Source: Ectobius pallidus
Lineage: Eukaryota > Arthropoda > Insecta > Blattodea > Ectobiidae
DNA length: 64,000 nt
Assembly: GCA_964059195.1 (NCBI GenBank)
Contig: CAXKWD010000008.1
Coordinates: 47,100,502 to 47,164,501, forward strand
Direction: 5' to 3'
Shown: positions 1 through 11,888 of the stretch, piece after piece
Layout: each line of letters starts with the position of its first letter
Numbering within the stretch: the stretch's first letter is position 1
The notes under the pieces: model-generated
Told to the model about the DNA's origin: nothing
The model's input: the letters and a program-made list of their open reading frames with translations, nothing else
The model's database searches: none
Made by a program: the position numbers and the translations under genes

Positions 1-34
1 TAAAGGGTTTCTTTTAATTTTGGCTTGACAGAAA

Positions 35-256
35 TTTTCAAGAGAAAGGCACCATTTTAGATACAATTTATTCTGAATCAGATAACATTTTTATCTCCAA
101 GCAAATTTAATATTTTGAAGAAACAATGTCAACAACATCTTACTTATTCCATGGTTTTTCAACTCGCTCAAAATGATCCTTGGGCTAGTAATTTAGTGTA
201 CAAGAAGCCTAATATATATATATATATATATATATTAGGCTTCTTGTACACTAAAT

Positions 257-293
<37 letters not shown>

Positions 294-467
294 GCTTCTT
301 GTACACTAAATTACTAGCCCAAGGATCATTTTGAGCGAGTTGAAAAACCATGGAATAAGTAAGATGTTGTTGACATTGTTTCTTCAAAATATTAAATTTG
401 CTTGGAGATAAAAATGTTATCTGATTCAGAATAAATTGTATCTAAAATGGTGCCTTTCTCTTGAAAA
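35..467. repeat. Perfect inverted repeat with ~178-bp arms and AT-rich loop
   Basis: Bases 35-212 recur as an exact reverse complement at about 290-467; I compared the arms base by base and saw no mismatch. The loop is (AT)n, and inside it at about 232-260 is a third, partial copy of the inner arm end (the part reading TAGGCTTCTTGTACACTAAA). No coding capacity is seen. A hairpin-forming foldback element, a very recent inverted duplication or an assembly artefact could all explain it. Confidence 0.9.
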
Positions 468-2740
468 AAAAAATATATATATGTTATAACTATTTACTAA
501 TCTTAGTACAAAAGGCCCAAATGCCTGTTCAGAAAATTCACAATTTTCAGCAAGTTATTTACATTACAGATTAAAAATTTATTTACATTTACATTTTCGT
601 ACACCACAGGGTCTGACCCTTTTTATGTATCTGCTTTTATGCAATACTATGGGCATCAGCTTGAGGTCGTCTAAATCTCAGTTAGGCTTATGCTTTCTTT
701 GTAATTTGGAACTGAATTAGTGCCACCTTACATGTTTAATTCATGAGTGCTTTTGATAATCCACGGAGCCTACTGGTTAATTCCTAGTTTGGACTAAGCC
801 TACCCTGCATACACCAAAATAATGAGAGAAAGCCAGAAGTCCGCCACAAAATCAGTGCATATTTAATTTTAGGCAATTTTGTCATGTTCATGATTACCCC
901 TACTGAATTATAGATCCAAAACTCCCGCCCCTTGAATTAATTTAGAGGAAAATTAGCAAAGCCAAAAAAACTAGAAAAATGAAAATCAAATAATTCCCCT
1001 TATATCTAACCCCGAAATTGCAAAACTGAAACTAACAAATTTTGATAGGTAATCAACAGATAATTACAAACAAACCCACTGAAAGGAAAACTCACCTGAG
1101 AAAGGTGTCTCCATGACAGGCCTCCACACAAGCACACAAATGGAATTTAACTAGTCTCGGATGCTTCGAGCTCTGGCCGTAGACTCTGCTCTCCAAATAG
1201 CACTCCCTTAGCGCACGAAAAACCAGCTTACCCCTCACTCATTAGCATAAGACCTGTTTACAAAAGTGAATACTGCACCACATATTTGGTTAAATTAATA
1301 CCAGTACAGCAAGAGAAACCCTACAGAGCAGGAAAGCTTAACCAGGAAAAATGGTAAATTTAACTGCGGTTTTAATGAGAAAAATTGGAGTGTGCCCGCA
1401 CGCCGCTTGGCTCGGTTTATAAGTCGGCTGTAATTACGGGGAGTTTTCGTAAGTACAGCCACAACTCACCGCAACGCAAGCTTTGTATCGGCTGTCCAGC
1501 TAGTTTCTCAGTTCGGTAGAGCGAGATCTTATCTCCGTGGCTAGGTGAAAAATAAATCGGAAGCTAGAAAGGGATATTATTGAAGGTTGAAATATTTACA
1601 AGTCCAATAATTAAAATGGTGAAGATAAATTTAGTTTATTTCTTAAGCTGTTCCAAAAAGTTTGCAGTTCGTTTATAATTTTATCAGAAATCACAGATGA
1701 TGTAAGGTCGTCTATTAGGTTGTCAAGAATGTTTTACGTCGTCGTACTTAGGCTGTATCTTTTACTTATAATATAATATTGTTCACTTCCGTATAAAGTG
1801 TTACACACGCGCTGGTACCTTAATGTTTAGATTTCCTATCCTCAATTTCTATAGCGCGGAATTCGTTTCTAACTTAGGTGACAATTAATAGCTCCACCTT
1901 AATAACAATAATATTTACTTTGGTTACTGTATAATAAATCAATCTCGCGCGTTCCCATGTCTGTATGGTATCTCTGCGCGGGTTAATAAAAACTTGCCTA
2001 ATGCTAGCTAAAATGTCGTAGTTTCTAATCTATGTCGAAGTCTGAAGTTGCAGTCGGAGTGTCGAAGTAATGTCCAAGTAGTCTCGCTCCCGTCCTGGGA
2101 TTTTGCTAATATCTCATGGGTTTAGTTTTTTCTGCAGTTATGTCATTGGTCTGACTCTGCCTTTAGTCTTTCCTTATTGGCTCATTAACAATCTCTTCTG
2201 CTAGGTCTTCAAAATTCTTTCCGTTGAGTTTAAGCGTGGTGTCCGTTTAGCGATTCATCAAAATCTGTCAAAGTAGCTCGGCGCCAGGATTCTGAGTTTG
2301 TGGTTTTAGCCGGCCCCTTTTCTATTATATAATATGAATTGTCTAATTACTCTAATTCTATAGATGTAACGTTAATAAAAAGTATGTCATCCTGAAGGGA
2401 TTAGTCGTCCGGTTCAAATGATATAAATTTCTATTAGGTCCTGTAATAATTAGTCGTTTTGATTGATGATTTATTAATAGCGTAATCGTCCTTTAATTAA
2501 TTATGTCGTGTTATATGTCAAACTATCGTCCTTAATGTCAGCTATCTTTTGGTGTACTTGGTCTTATTGTCCATCTAATAGTATAGTTGTAATTAGTGTT
2601 TAATGTCCTTATAAATGTGCGGGAGGTTAGAATTTTCCCTTATGAACTAGAACTATCACAGGAGGTAAGAGGCAAACATATGTTAATCTGTTATGACTAT
2701 AAGTATTACAGCTCACTGGGTATTTTATTTCCCCTGGTAC
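468..2740. other. Unassigned sequence
   Basis: No convincing coding region. Roughly 1380-1560 is richer in G+C and CpG than its surroundings and contains a TATAAG-like string, but I could not tie it to a gene or LTR. Many short GTCGT and CGTCC strings at 1680-2540 give this stretch a texture unlike the flanking A+T-rich DNA; I cannot name the source. Confidence 0.4.
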
Positions 2741-2769
2741 CCACTATATGTAGTGTTTGCCACCTGGGG

Positions 2770-3945
2770 AGGCACCCGATGGGAGACTAGCAACTCCACA
2801 TTATCTATTGATAGTTTTCCTGAGGCCCACTACTAGAGGATATGGCCTTACACAACAATTCTCCAAACTTGAGGGACCCCTTTTGATTAAGTTCAATTCC
2901 ATCCATTGCAAACTCATTATAATGTATCCAAAAGTTTCCTTCGACCATCAGGCAGTTTTTACTCCACCCAGCCAATCAAATTTGTTATTTATGTGATTGA
3001 TTTTGTTTTCAGTTATGTGATATCTTTTTAAAATCCCACTGACTAGGATTTTTGCATCTGGAGCATCACTTTTGATAGTATTTATTAAGTCCATTGTGTC
3101 CCCCATAATTTCTTCAGCATGTACACTTTTGTTTATGTCATTTGTGACTTTTTCTCTTTCAGTTTCATATATTCCACTTTATGTTTCAGTTCATTTAATT
3201 TGATGCCTGGAAAGCAATACAGACTGTGACCCCTCCTTCTGTATACTGCCTTGGAGGACTTTAGGATTGAATCACCAATCACCATCACTTTATTTTCTTT
3301 TAACGCTTCCTCTTGATTTTTAATACTCAAGTTTATGATTTCACCGTCACCATTTCTCACCATTTGGGCTTTCGGCGTGTTTGGGTTAAGTATATCTCTC
3401 GGCCTCCATCTTGGTTTTGTTGGCTTAGCTCCGTTTGTATTTCTATTTTGGCTGTTATGAGTTGAGCCTGTGTATGTTCCATGTGTTCCCTTCCACATGT
3501 GCTCTCTGCCTGTTTGCACTTGATCTTCTTTAATTGACTGTAGAACTTGAAATCTATTTCTAGTTTGCAGCACAGGAAAGTGATGTAGGCTATTGTATAA
3601 TACTGGTATTTCATGTTCATATTGGATTTCTGGACTTTCATTTACTTCATCACCACCGTTTTGGGTTAGTATGATATTCTGCTGTCTTAGATCAACAATT
3701 TCTTTGTTTAACTTTTGGTTTTCTTTAGTGGATTGAGCTAGGTCTTTATTCAACATTTGGACCCACACTTCAGCTTCGAAGTTCCCTTGGTCATTTCTTA
3801 CATGAATCTACCTCCCTTCGAATGTTTCTCTGTTTCCCTGGTTACCTGTCTTGCCACTGTTTATATTAAAGTCCTCTTTTTCATTCGACATCCCTCAAAC
3901 TCCATGGCTCCATGCTTTCCAGAGCTACATACCTTTTGAATTAGT
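2770..3945 (-). pseudogene. Decayed CR1-like LINE ORF1 (coiled coil plus SGNH esterase)
   Basis: Read on the minus strand, the first part (3768 down to about 3640) is a charged helical, coiled-coil-like segment (LNKEIVDLRQQN). A block with VMVIGDSILKSS (near 3280) matches the catalytic Ser block of SGNH hydrolases. After a frameshift near 3135 come TNDIN (Asn block) and, near 2890, DGIELNQKGSLKFGELL, equivalent to the terminal Asp/His block. ORF1 proteins of CR1-type non-LTR retrotransposons are known to combine a coiled coil or PHD finger with such an esterase. Here the expected His in DGxHLN is Glu, and there are frameshifts and stops, so it is not functional. No reverse transcriptase follows; only the ORF1 part survives. 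Confidence 0.65.
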
Positions 3946-4212
3946 CCATCCGCCATTAGTAAAGTATGTGTGTTCATAAGTAGGCCTATATTAATTATTG
4001 ATTAATATTTATGAACACGTGTTTTTTGTGTGATTTCCAGTTCCCATTCACTTTGGTTTCATGTTCTAATGCATATTTGCATGTGTGTATGCATTGTACA
4101 TGTTATTCTCCTCTCAGGATTCTGTATCTAGATTACACACAATTTCCAAAATAGATAAATTTATTTGTTTTTTTCAATTTTAGGTGGTACTATTATGTTC
4201 AATCTTTTCCAG

Positions 4213-4447
4213 GTGAGCACAAAATCAATTTTATACCGTCCATGGTGGGTCCGTTCCTTGAAGTAACCCTTGTCCCAGAGTCTGAACTTCGAAAAGCTAC
4301 ACTCCACATTTTCTTTGATATGATGGAATGTGAACAAAAATATTATGGTAACTTCAAGCAAGTTGAGTCAGAGTTAATAGACAAGCTGGATATCCTGATA
4401 AGTGAGAACAAGGGTGATGATGAATACAGGCAACTCTTCAACACAAT
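4213..4447 (+). CDS. mbc/DOCK1-like: DOCK-family Rac GEF (DOCK1/2/5, Mbc type), internal exon a
   Basis: The exon encodes a segment with HKINFIPSMVGPFLEVTLVP, then RKATLHIFFDMMECEQ and GNFKQVESELIDKLD, ending in DDEYRQLFNT. This is recognisable as the conserved helical region ahead of the DHR2 domain in DOCK-A proteins, which with ELMO activate Rac at the plasma membrane in cell migration, myoblast fusion and phagocytosis. The acceptor is a pyrimidine-rich TTTTCCAG ending at 4212; the donor GTAAGT starts at 4448. The exon carries two bases of its first codon and two of its last, so it joins exon b (32952) as AT|G. Length is 235 nt. No frameshift or stop is seen, unlike every mobile-element ORF nearby. 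The exact paralogue (DOCK1, 2 or 5 group) cannot be resolved from this segment. Confidence 0.9.
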
Positions 4448-4485
4448 GTAAGTCTTCTACCATAGCTATATCTTTGTTACATTTT

Positions 4486-4565
4486 TATAATTTCTAATAA
4501 TTACTCCTATCTTCATTATACCTTAAAAAAAACTAAACTCTGTGGTACTACATCCCATGGGTGGC
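4486..4565 (+). repeat. Short dispersed repeat, second copy at 6262-6345
   Basis: About 80 bp around ACTAAACTCTGTGGTACTAC, including a CTCCTATCTTxATTATACC block, recurs at 6262-6345 in the same orientation with several differences. Both copies lie in the DOCK intron on either side of the mariner derivative. Family unknown. Confidence 0.6.
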
Positions 4566-4765
4566 AAGGCATTTGACAACTGCGTCGTCCATCTCTATTT
4601 GTCATTGAGAAACATGTGATCAGCTTGCTAACTTCCACACCTCTTATTAAAGATTTTCTTGACAAAAGCCACCACTGTTTACTTCCTCTGCCTTACCAAT
4701 AGGCAGAGGAAATATTGTGTTCAACCCTGAAATTAGATGTGGAGTTTTCTTCATTAGGCCCTACT

Positions 4766-5453
4766 ATGAGGGAGAATCAAATGAAATTCCAATTAATTTG
4801 TTTCCACTATTTTACTGCGGGAAGAATGCTTGCTTGTACATTATTTTTCCACATAGTCCCCTCCCAGTTCAATGCACTTACATCATCTGATAGGAAGTGC
4901 TTCAATACCACATGAGAAAAATTAATTTGGTTGACACTGTAACCACTCGTGCACTGCCGATTGGCCAGTCTTCATCAGACTTGAGCTTATGCCCTCTGAG
5001 GTGCTCCTTTAATGGACCAAAGGTGTGGAAATCTGATGGTGCCAAAGTGAAGGGGAGTGCATGTATTTTGCTTCTACATGATAATGCCTATCCTCATGCT
5101 GCTCGTGCAACCATAAAGACTATCGATGACATTAGCTTCAAGTGCCTCCCACATCTGCCATACTCGCCAGATTTGTCACCATCAGATTTCCATATCTTTG
5201 GTCCATTAAAGGAGTACCTTGGAGGGCAGAAATTCAAGTCTGATGATGACGTCCAATAGGCAGTGCACGAGTGGCTACAGCGTCAACCAAAATAATTTTT
5301 CTCACGCGGTATCAAAGCACTTTCTATCCGATGGTGAAAGTGCATTGAACTGGAAGGGGACTATGTGGAAAAATAATAAATGTACAAGCAAGCATTCGTC
5401 CTGCAGTATAATAGTGGAAAAAAATTAATTGCGGTTTTCATTTGATTCTCATA
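4766..5453 (+). mobile_element. Folded-back mariner derivative with ~280-bp imperfect inverted arms
   Basis: The centre and right arm encode the C-terminal half of a mariner (D34D) transposase: LLLHDNAYPHAARATI (second catalytic Asp), LPHLPYSPDLSPSDFHIFGP (third Asp), then VHEWL and CIELEGDYVEK, with an in-frame stop at 5257. The left arm (4766-5044) is not the transposase 5' half but an inverted, roughly 85 percent identical copy of the right arm (5175-5453). Both ends read TATGAG...GAATCAAATGAAA, consistent with a TA target duplication. So two mariner 3' ends face outward around a ~130-bp core. No intact transposase is possible. Confidence 0.8.
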
Positions 5454-7049
5454 TGTGTCTGTGTGTGTGAACTGCATGGCTTGAGAATAAACATTGAGAA
5501 TTGAGAATTTTGTTTAAATTTTGTACATGAGGTGCTTATACTAGGAGCTAAAACTTTTAACTCAAATATTATTTTGTAAAAATTCTGTGATCATTTTGGA
5601 TTAAGGATTTTTTTTTAAATTTTATCAAACTGCATGGAATTTGATTCCTATTACTGAAATATTAATCAGATTTTTCATGAAACCTCTTTTAAAATCTTGA
5701 CATTCAAAGAAAAAATGTCTCTGATGACTTAAATAAAAATTTAAAAATCTCAAAACATCTTTCTATGACTAATGAAATGGGTATATTAGTTTTCTGTAAA
5801 AATTACTTAGGGGGTACTTTACTCGTGTCCATTTTTAAATTTTTATAGGCTATCTCCAATACAGTAGACTGTGATATATGAAAACTTAGCACAGTCAAGT
5901 TGTAGAGAAAATTAAATTAAATTTTGTCAATGCAGAAGAAGGTAATAAGCCACCCATTTTCGAATGAACTCAAGTCTTGTATAGCTAGCAATACATCTTT
6001 ACATCAAACTGAAATAATTGAATATGCCCTCCCTGCAATATGGCCTCTTTTTCTAAAAATAATTTGAAGTGAGAATGTTGTTTTATTAATGCTTAGGGTA
6101 GAGAAATTTATGTGAGTCTATCACATAGTTTGTAATCATTTGTCACTAGACTGAATGAACACCTTTCTAGATCTTACCTCATAAAAATCGTAGGAGATGC
6201 ATGGGACCGAACCTGGGGCTACATTATATGTACTTTGTAAGAATGTTCTGCTTTCCAGGAGGTATAATTCTTAATAATCTCTCCTATCTTTATTATACCT
6301 AAAAAAACTAAACTCTGTGGTACTACATTCCATAGGTTGCATGCCACTAACTCAGACATTTTTTCAGGGATAGTCAGGTGTGGTTTCATAATGTTTGGTT
6401 AGTAATATCCATTAGTACACCTTCAATCAAGAAATAGCAGGAATAAGATAAACTGTTGTTTCAAGGGTTAGGGGCATATCCAACATTTTTATTTTTGGGA
6501 GAGGTTATGATAAATCTAACACTATTATCTTCACACATTGAATTGAATCTTCACACATTAGAATAACATAACTCTATAATGATACTTAAATAAACTAAGC
6601 AGGTTTGTTTGTTGATGTGTATATCACAGTAATACCTTAATAATGGCATTAAAGCTGTTGAGTCATAGAATAAAATTAAATTTTCTTGCTTTGATACTAT
6701 TCAAAAAAATTTCAAGCACCATTTCAAGCACTGCTCACTTTGCCGCTATAATCTATGCAAGGGACAGTACTGCTAGCTTAATCAGCTGTTGCTTATCTGC
6801 TACAATACAAGGCCTCTGTATCATCATCTGGTGGGTGTTACAGGCAACGTAATTCCAGTATTGGCTGCAGATTTTACTTATTTATAAGTCGTTATTCCCA
6901 CTTCACATTGGTTATAGACTATGTGAGTTTCCAAGAATTTGTATGAAGTACTTTGTCTGCGTACTTAAAGAAAACACTTTCAGAAATTTGTTATAAGCAA
7001 AAATGACAGGCTCTGAGAAATTTGAGTCTGCTGTAACACCAGCCAGATG
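5454..7049. other. Intronic sequence without recognised genes
   Basis: A+T-rich DOCK intron sequence. Only the second copy of the 80-bp repeat (6262-6345) is recognisable. No ORF resembles a known protein. Confidence 0.5.
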
Positions 7050-7967
7050 ATAAGGAGCATGGGTTGCTGCCGGAGAGGGGTCAGGGAGGCAATTGTCCTC
7101 CCCCCCCCCCCCAAGAAATAATTATTAAAAAAAAAGAAATTGTAAGAAATCTTGTAAAAACCAGCAACAAATAAAATTTCCCGTTAGCTTAGAGAAAAAA
7201 CCGCTTAATCTCGCAGGAAACCGCTAGCATTGGCAACACTGCAACAAGTGGCATTTGGCAACCCTGGGGATTAGTCTTGCTGCAATGCTCAGTGCCCCAA
7301 GGCTTGGTTGTTTGTGCTGTGCACCCGTACAGTAGACAGCAGTTTTTTTCAAGCAAATGGTTTAACCAAAGACTAAAGACTGTGGTGAAGTGAATGAATG
7401 AATAATAAATTTTGTTTTGCATTCTGTTTTACCTTATAAATAGATAGTGTTATATAAAATTAAACAGATTGAAAATTCGGTAATTATGAAAAAAAAAAAT
7501 TTCAATGCCTGTTGCTCATTGTCAAATTTTTCGTAAAATTTATTGCACAACTATCACTTTTCAGGAAATTGGAATTGCTAATGGTCAAATTCCCCTTTGG
7601 GCAAACGTTTGGTTAAGTGATTCAGCAAATAAGACATGTTCTAATTCCAGCAATCGTTGACAAAATTAACCAATCAGCGCAACGAACGTAAACTGCCCGC
7701 ACCCCAGGTGGTATTGTGTAGAACTTGTTATTTGCAAACCAGAAGTCTGCAAGTACAGCCATTTTCCTGTCTCACATATTCTTCTTTTCCTAAGCAATGC
7801 AACTCCGTGAAAATGGCATGGGTAGATACCGTTATTTCGAACGGATTAGTGTAGGAAACATTATAACATCAGGACTCGTTGCCATACAGCAATGAAATAA
7901 AAATGCAAAGCGAGAACACAAAGGAGCCTTACTTGTATATGCACCTTTCATGAAGCCAAGTAATCTT

Positions 7968-8033
7968 CCTCAGTAGCTCAGTGTAAGCAAGCTAGACTGG
8001 TGCAAGAGGTCTCGGTTTCAATTCCCGTTATAG
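7968..8033 (+). other. tRNA-like sequence, probable SINE head
   Basis: CCTCAGTAGCTCAGTGTAAG resembles a pol III A box and GGTTTCAATTCCC a B box, about 35 bp apart, as in tRNA genes. The clover-leaf does not close well and the sequence is followed by a (TTTTTTC)n run at 8110-8142. I read it as a degenerate tRNA-derived SINE rather than a working tRNA gene. Confidence 0.5.
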
Positions 8034-8860
8034 TAATTTTTTTCTTTCATAATTATTTAAAATGATCATAAACAATGTATGATTTTATTAATTCAAGGCC
8101 ATACGCACTGTTTTCTTTTTTCTTTTTTCTTTTTTCTTTTTTGTGAAAAATTTAACTACAAGGGCAAAGGAGATCTTACAACAGGGTGTTAAATTTATAA
8201 AATTATAATAATAATTATAAATAGCTAAAGGATTAACTGAAATAAATTATTTAAAAGTTTTGTAAATTATCTAATTTCTTGCCTCTGAAGTCCTCACATC
8301 ATGGTATTGTAAAATCTATTAGACCTGTGGTTCCATTTAGGTCTGTCTGTTGATTATATTATGATATTAGGTTTCAATGCATTCTGCGTGTGCTTTGCTG
8401 CGTAAAAGAGATTCAAAATAAGACTCTTTATTGCAAACAAATTACAGTATTTCTAGAATACATCTAGAATATATATTCCTAGAATATACATCTCAAGTAT
8501 CAATCAATAAATTACAGTATGCTTATCTTTAGGCCTATATCCAATAGGAAACATACCTATACGAATCGAATGCTTTAACATACTGTAACTGTGATTTAAT
8601 TTAAGCATTATGCTTCTACGTGAACATAATTCACAATACTGTTTTTTATATCGTAAATTAACAAACTCCTCAACTTCTTTGAGATCCATTTCAACTTAAA
8701 TTATATTACTGCATAAATGTATTTCCTGAAATAAACTAGCAAAATGCTAAACATCTTTGAGATCCATTTCTTTTCCTCATATTAGTGAACAAACAAACAA
8801 AAAACAAAAACAAAACACACAAAAAACAAAAATGATTCCACAATGATGAATTTAGCACTA

Positions 8861-9178
8861 CAGTAGAACTCCAGTTATCCGAACTCCAACTATCCGGATC
8901 GCCAATTATCCTGATCGCTTTGAGGCTGTTTTCAAGTGGTTTTTGCAGCAACGATCATTGGGAACCCTCTTTCAGGGCCAATTATTTGCGAAAAAACAAA
9001 ATTTTTAGCCAGCAGACTCGACAGTTTGTTAACAAAACAGCAGACTCTAATGTTCAAGGTGTGTCCTACTGTACAGTTCTTTTGTTTGTTTGTTTTTAAA
9101 GAAATGTCCTTTTTCATTGTTATCCAATTATCCAGATATCTGATTATCCGGATCATCTGGTTGATTGGAGTTCTACTG
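8861..9178. mobile_element. pogo/Tigger-type MITE, 318 bp
   Basis: Ends are CAGTAGAACTCCAGTTATCC and its near reverse complement finishing GGAGTTCTACTG, flanked by TA on both sides (8859-8860 and 9179-9180). The CAGTxGAACTCC/ATTATCCG terminal motif and TA duplication are typical of pogo/Tigger elements. The interior contains further TATCCGGATC-like inverted pieces and no transposase. It lies inside the old hAT at 7058-10660, so it is younger than that insertion. Confidence 0.8.
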
Positions 9179-9839
9179 TATTTGTAAGAGACATGTAAAA
9201 CAATCTAACAGAAAACTGTTGTCTTTTAATACAAACAAACTACCATTACCAGCAGAATATGACTGGCCCAATATTTAGAGTACAGGAGTCTACCACTAGG
9301 TGGGGGGAATGCTACATTGTGAAATTTACACTACAGAGGGACAATATTTTGCTAGTATGCATTTGATAACACATTTGACCGTTAGCAGAGGTACATTTGA
9401 CAACATTTTGGTGAAATTAGATTTAACCGTGAGCAACAGGCATAATACCCTTTTCTCTTTATTTTTCTTGCAATATTGGAACTTTCTTTTCAGATTCGTC
9501 TCAAATGGACATAAGAGAGTTTTTTTATTAAATGACTTAAAACTGATGATAAAAATAGTAACTCTATAAACCAATCACATGATCCTGTTGAGCCTGAAAG
9601 TTTACATTTGAATGTCAACTCTCACAACCTCTTGATAACCAAATCATAGTCTAGTCTTTGTGAAAATGATAACTCTGACCCACCAATAAGTTCTAGTTCT
9701 GTAACCCATATGTCAGATATTGGGTATTATGTCAACACAAAAAAAGTGTGCAGTTTGAATGCGAACAAAATAGGCTACTTACATTTAATTAAATTAATTG
9801 AGAAAACATGTAAAACTTGTGTAATTTTTAAACCCCACG

Positions 9840-10220
9840 TGTCAAGAGGTACTGTCGTTTGACTAAATTCAAGAAGTTTCATGAGTATGCTAAATCGCAC
9901 ATGGCACCTGAGTGGCATCACATATCATCAGAAAAGGCTGGCAAATTTTTGTCTGTCATGAAAAATGAGAAACAAATTGAAGAGTCCCAAATGAACGATC
10001 CAGTAAAAAAATTTTATTGAGAAGTACATCTATCATTTGAACAGTATTATTTTGTACTACTCATGACTTGCCTCTAAGGGGTAAAACTGATGAACATGCT
10101 GTTTTCAACAATCTCCTTCACTTAAGAGAGGAATTAGGTGACCAAGTTTTAGAAGAGCATCTGAGAACTGCTCCAAAAAATGCAAAGTAAATATCTCATG
10201 AAGTAGAAAATGAGATTATA
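9840..10220 (+). pseudogene. hAT transposase relic (DUF4371/ZMYM-like region)
   Basis: Conceptual translation in broken frames gives KFHEYAKSHMAPEWHH followed by KAGKFLSVMKNEKQIEE, then LPLRGKTDEHAVFNNLLHLR and GDQVLEEHLRTAPKNAK...ISHEVENEIIDSC. The pattern RG...NF..LL.LR...GD..L..HL..AP.NA...S...NE.I is the DUF4371-type region of hAT transposases and host ZMYM proteins. Stops and frameshifts are present (for example after PKNAK). It lies within, and probably belongs to, the element at 7058-10660. Confidence 0.65.
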
Positions 10221-10668
10221 GACTCATGTACTACAGTACTTACGAGAAATGATCTTGTACACAATATCAGGGTATGTTGGTGGTATTGTGCAACTATCAC
10301 TTTTCATTATTTTATTTATTTATTTACATTTATGTCATGAGCATCGTGAATGGTGCTGTAGACTAAATATTAAACAAACAATATATAGGGAACAGTCGAG
10401 ATCAGCTGATGATGGCCACAATGGTGGCAGAAACAAATTTGTCCTGTTAAAAAGGTAAAACTTTAGTGATTCTTGTATGCCAATATAATTCGATTTAGTG
10501 TAATTTAATACCACTTCACTGTGTAATTCCCAGCAATGGATAATTAAGTTTGTATTGTGCTCATTAAATAAATAGTTCACTGAATTTTGATTGATGGGCC
10601 AGAGCCCAGAACCCCCGATAGTACTTGTCCCCCCAACAAAATTTTTTAGCAGCGCCCTTGATACGGTG

Positions 10669-11789
10669 TAGCGGGTCCTCATTTCGATGTTGGGCACCTG
10701 GTATAAACCACTTGGTTTATACTAAATTTATATTTTCGAAGTTGCTGCGATCCACTCCAGCTAGGCCTATCGGTCGCTGAGCAGTTGACTCTATTCTCAG
10801 GGCAGAGAGTGAAGATCAAAATGATATTTCTTGTTCTTTGAAATAATATCTGCAGAATCCAGGTGTAGTAATTATTTATTGCATATAATTAACATTGTCC
10901 AATAAGATGATCAGTTTACAATGACTTGTACAAATAGTTCTTATCGTAAATTAATACTAGATAGATTTTCTATGTAGTTATAATGGCTCGCTTAATAAAA
11001 TGGAATATCAGATTCCAATTAAATAATGTTGGATAATAAGTTAAAGTATCCACTATTAGTTTCTCGACAAAATGGTTTAAGTTAATTCAACTATGATTGG
11101 CAAAAATTCAAAGTGATAAATTAAACTGGAGAAAATTTATAAGTTCAATAAATTATTCTCACGAAAATTTCTAAGTGTAATATATTATTGACTCGGTGGT
11201 CCTAGGCGCGTGTCAAGAGACGTGTTGAAGTGCACGGCCCGATGTATACCACATGTCGCCACATGTCAGAATGAACTTCCCCACACTCCAATAATTTAAC
11301 ATTGACTGTGGAGAAAGACTTAGGTTCCCCCTTCATTAATTGTCATTGGTGGATCCTGGTCACCTGACCTTAAAACTTATATTTAATTTGCATTTAATTT
11401 CGTGATCTACATGACCAATCGCGAATTATCTTATACTCCAAAATTTCCAATGTTATAGGTTTTACCCAAGATGAGAGTCCATAACCTTTTACTGATAAAA
11501 TCTACTTCTTATTCATCGCAGGCCATTATAACTGTAGAGCTATTAGAAGTCAAACCATAGGAACAAAAGGACTGACTTCCAAAATAGACCAGTGTACCAG
11601 CATTGTATAGATAAGGACCCTGTAACAATACACAGTATATACCTGGGCTTGTAATTTCCAGCTTTCTTGCTGTGAGAGATACCTGCACATTGGAAATCCC
11701 AGCGTGCCTGGCTTTTCCCAGCCACTGGCTGCTATTACTAATATGCATTATATTCTTGAGTTTTGTCCATTCTGTAGCGATAATCTTAA
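10669..11789. other. Unassigned intronic sequence
   Basis: No recognised protein, RNA or terminal repeat. A palindromic TAGGCCTA occurs at 10762. The next recognised feature is the Penelope pair starting at 11790. Confidence 0.45.
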
Positions 11790-11888
11790 TGATTTATGTA
11801 TAGCGTAGAGCTTTATCACTGGTACTCACTACTAAATTGCGGTATTTTTACCTGTTGGAGCGCTTTCAACCGCATGGAGCGGCCATCT

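Larger units (their letters stand above)
7058..10660 (+). mobile_element. Old hAT transposon (~3.6 kb) with decayed ends
   Basis: The left end reads CATGGGTTGCTGCC and the right end, reverse-complemented, CAAGGGCGCTGCT, an imperfect TIR. The flanking octamers are ATAAGGAG (7050-7057) and ATACGGTG (10661-10668), 6 of 8 matching, as expected for an aged 8-bp hAT duplication. The interior carries a hAT transposase relic at 9840-10220 in the same orientation, runs of C/G near both ends, and later insertions (tRNA-like sequence at 7968, pogo-type MITE at 8861). The exact ends are an inference from the weak TIR plus TSD. Confidence 0.6.

Noticed and set aside
1380..1560. Promoter of a host gene
   Set aside because: A TATAAG string and GC richness alone are not enough; no initiator at proper spacing and no downstream exon found.
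7968..8033. Functional tRNA gene
   Set aside because: A- and B-box-like words exist, but acceptor and anticodon stems do not pair convincingly; a SINE head is more likely.
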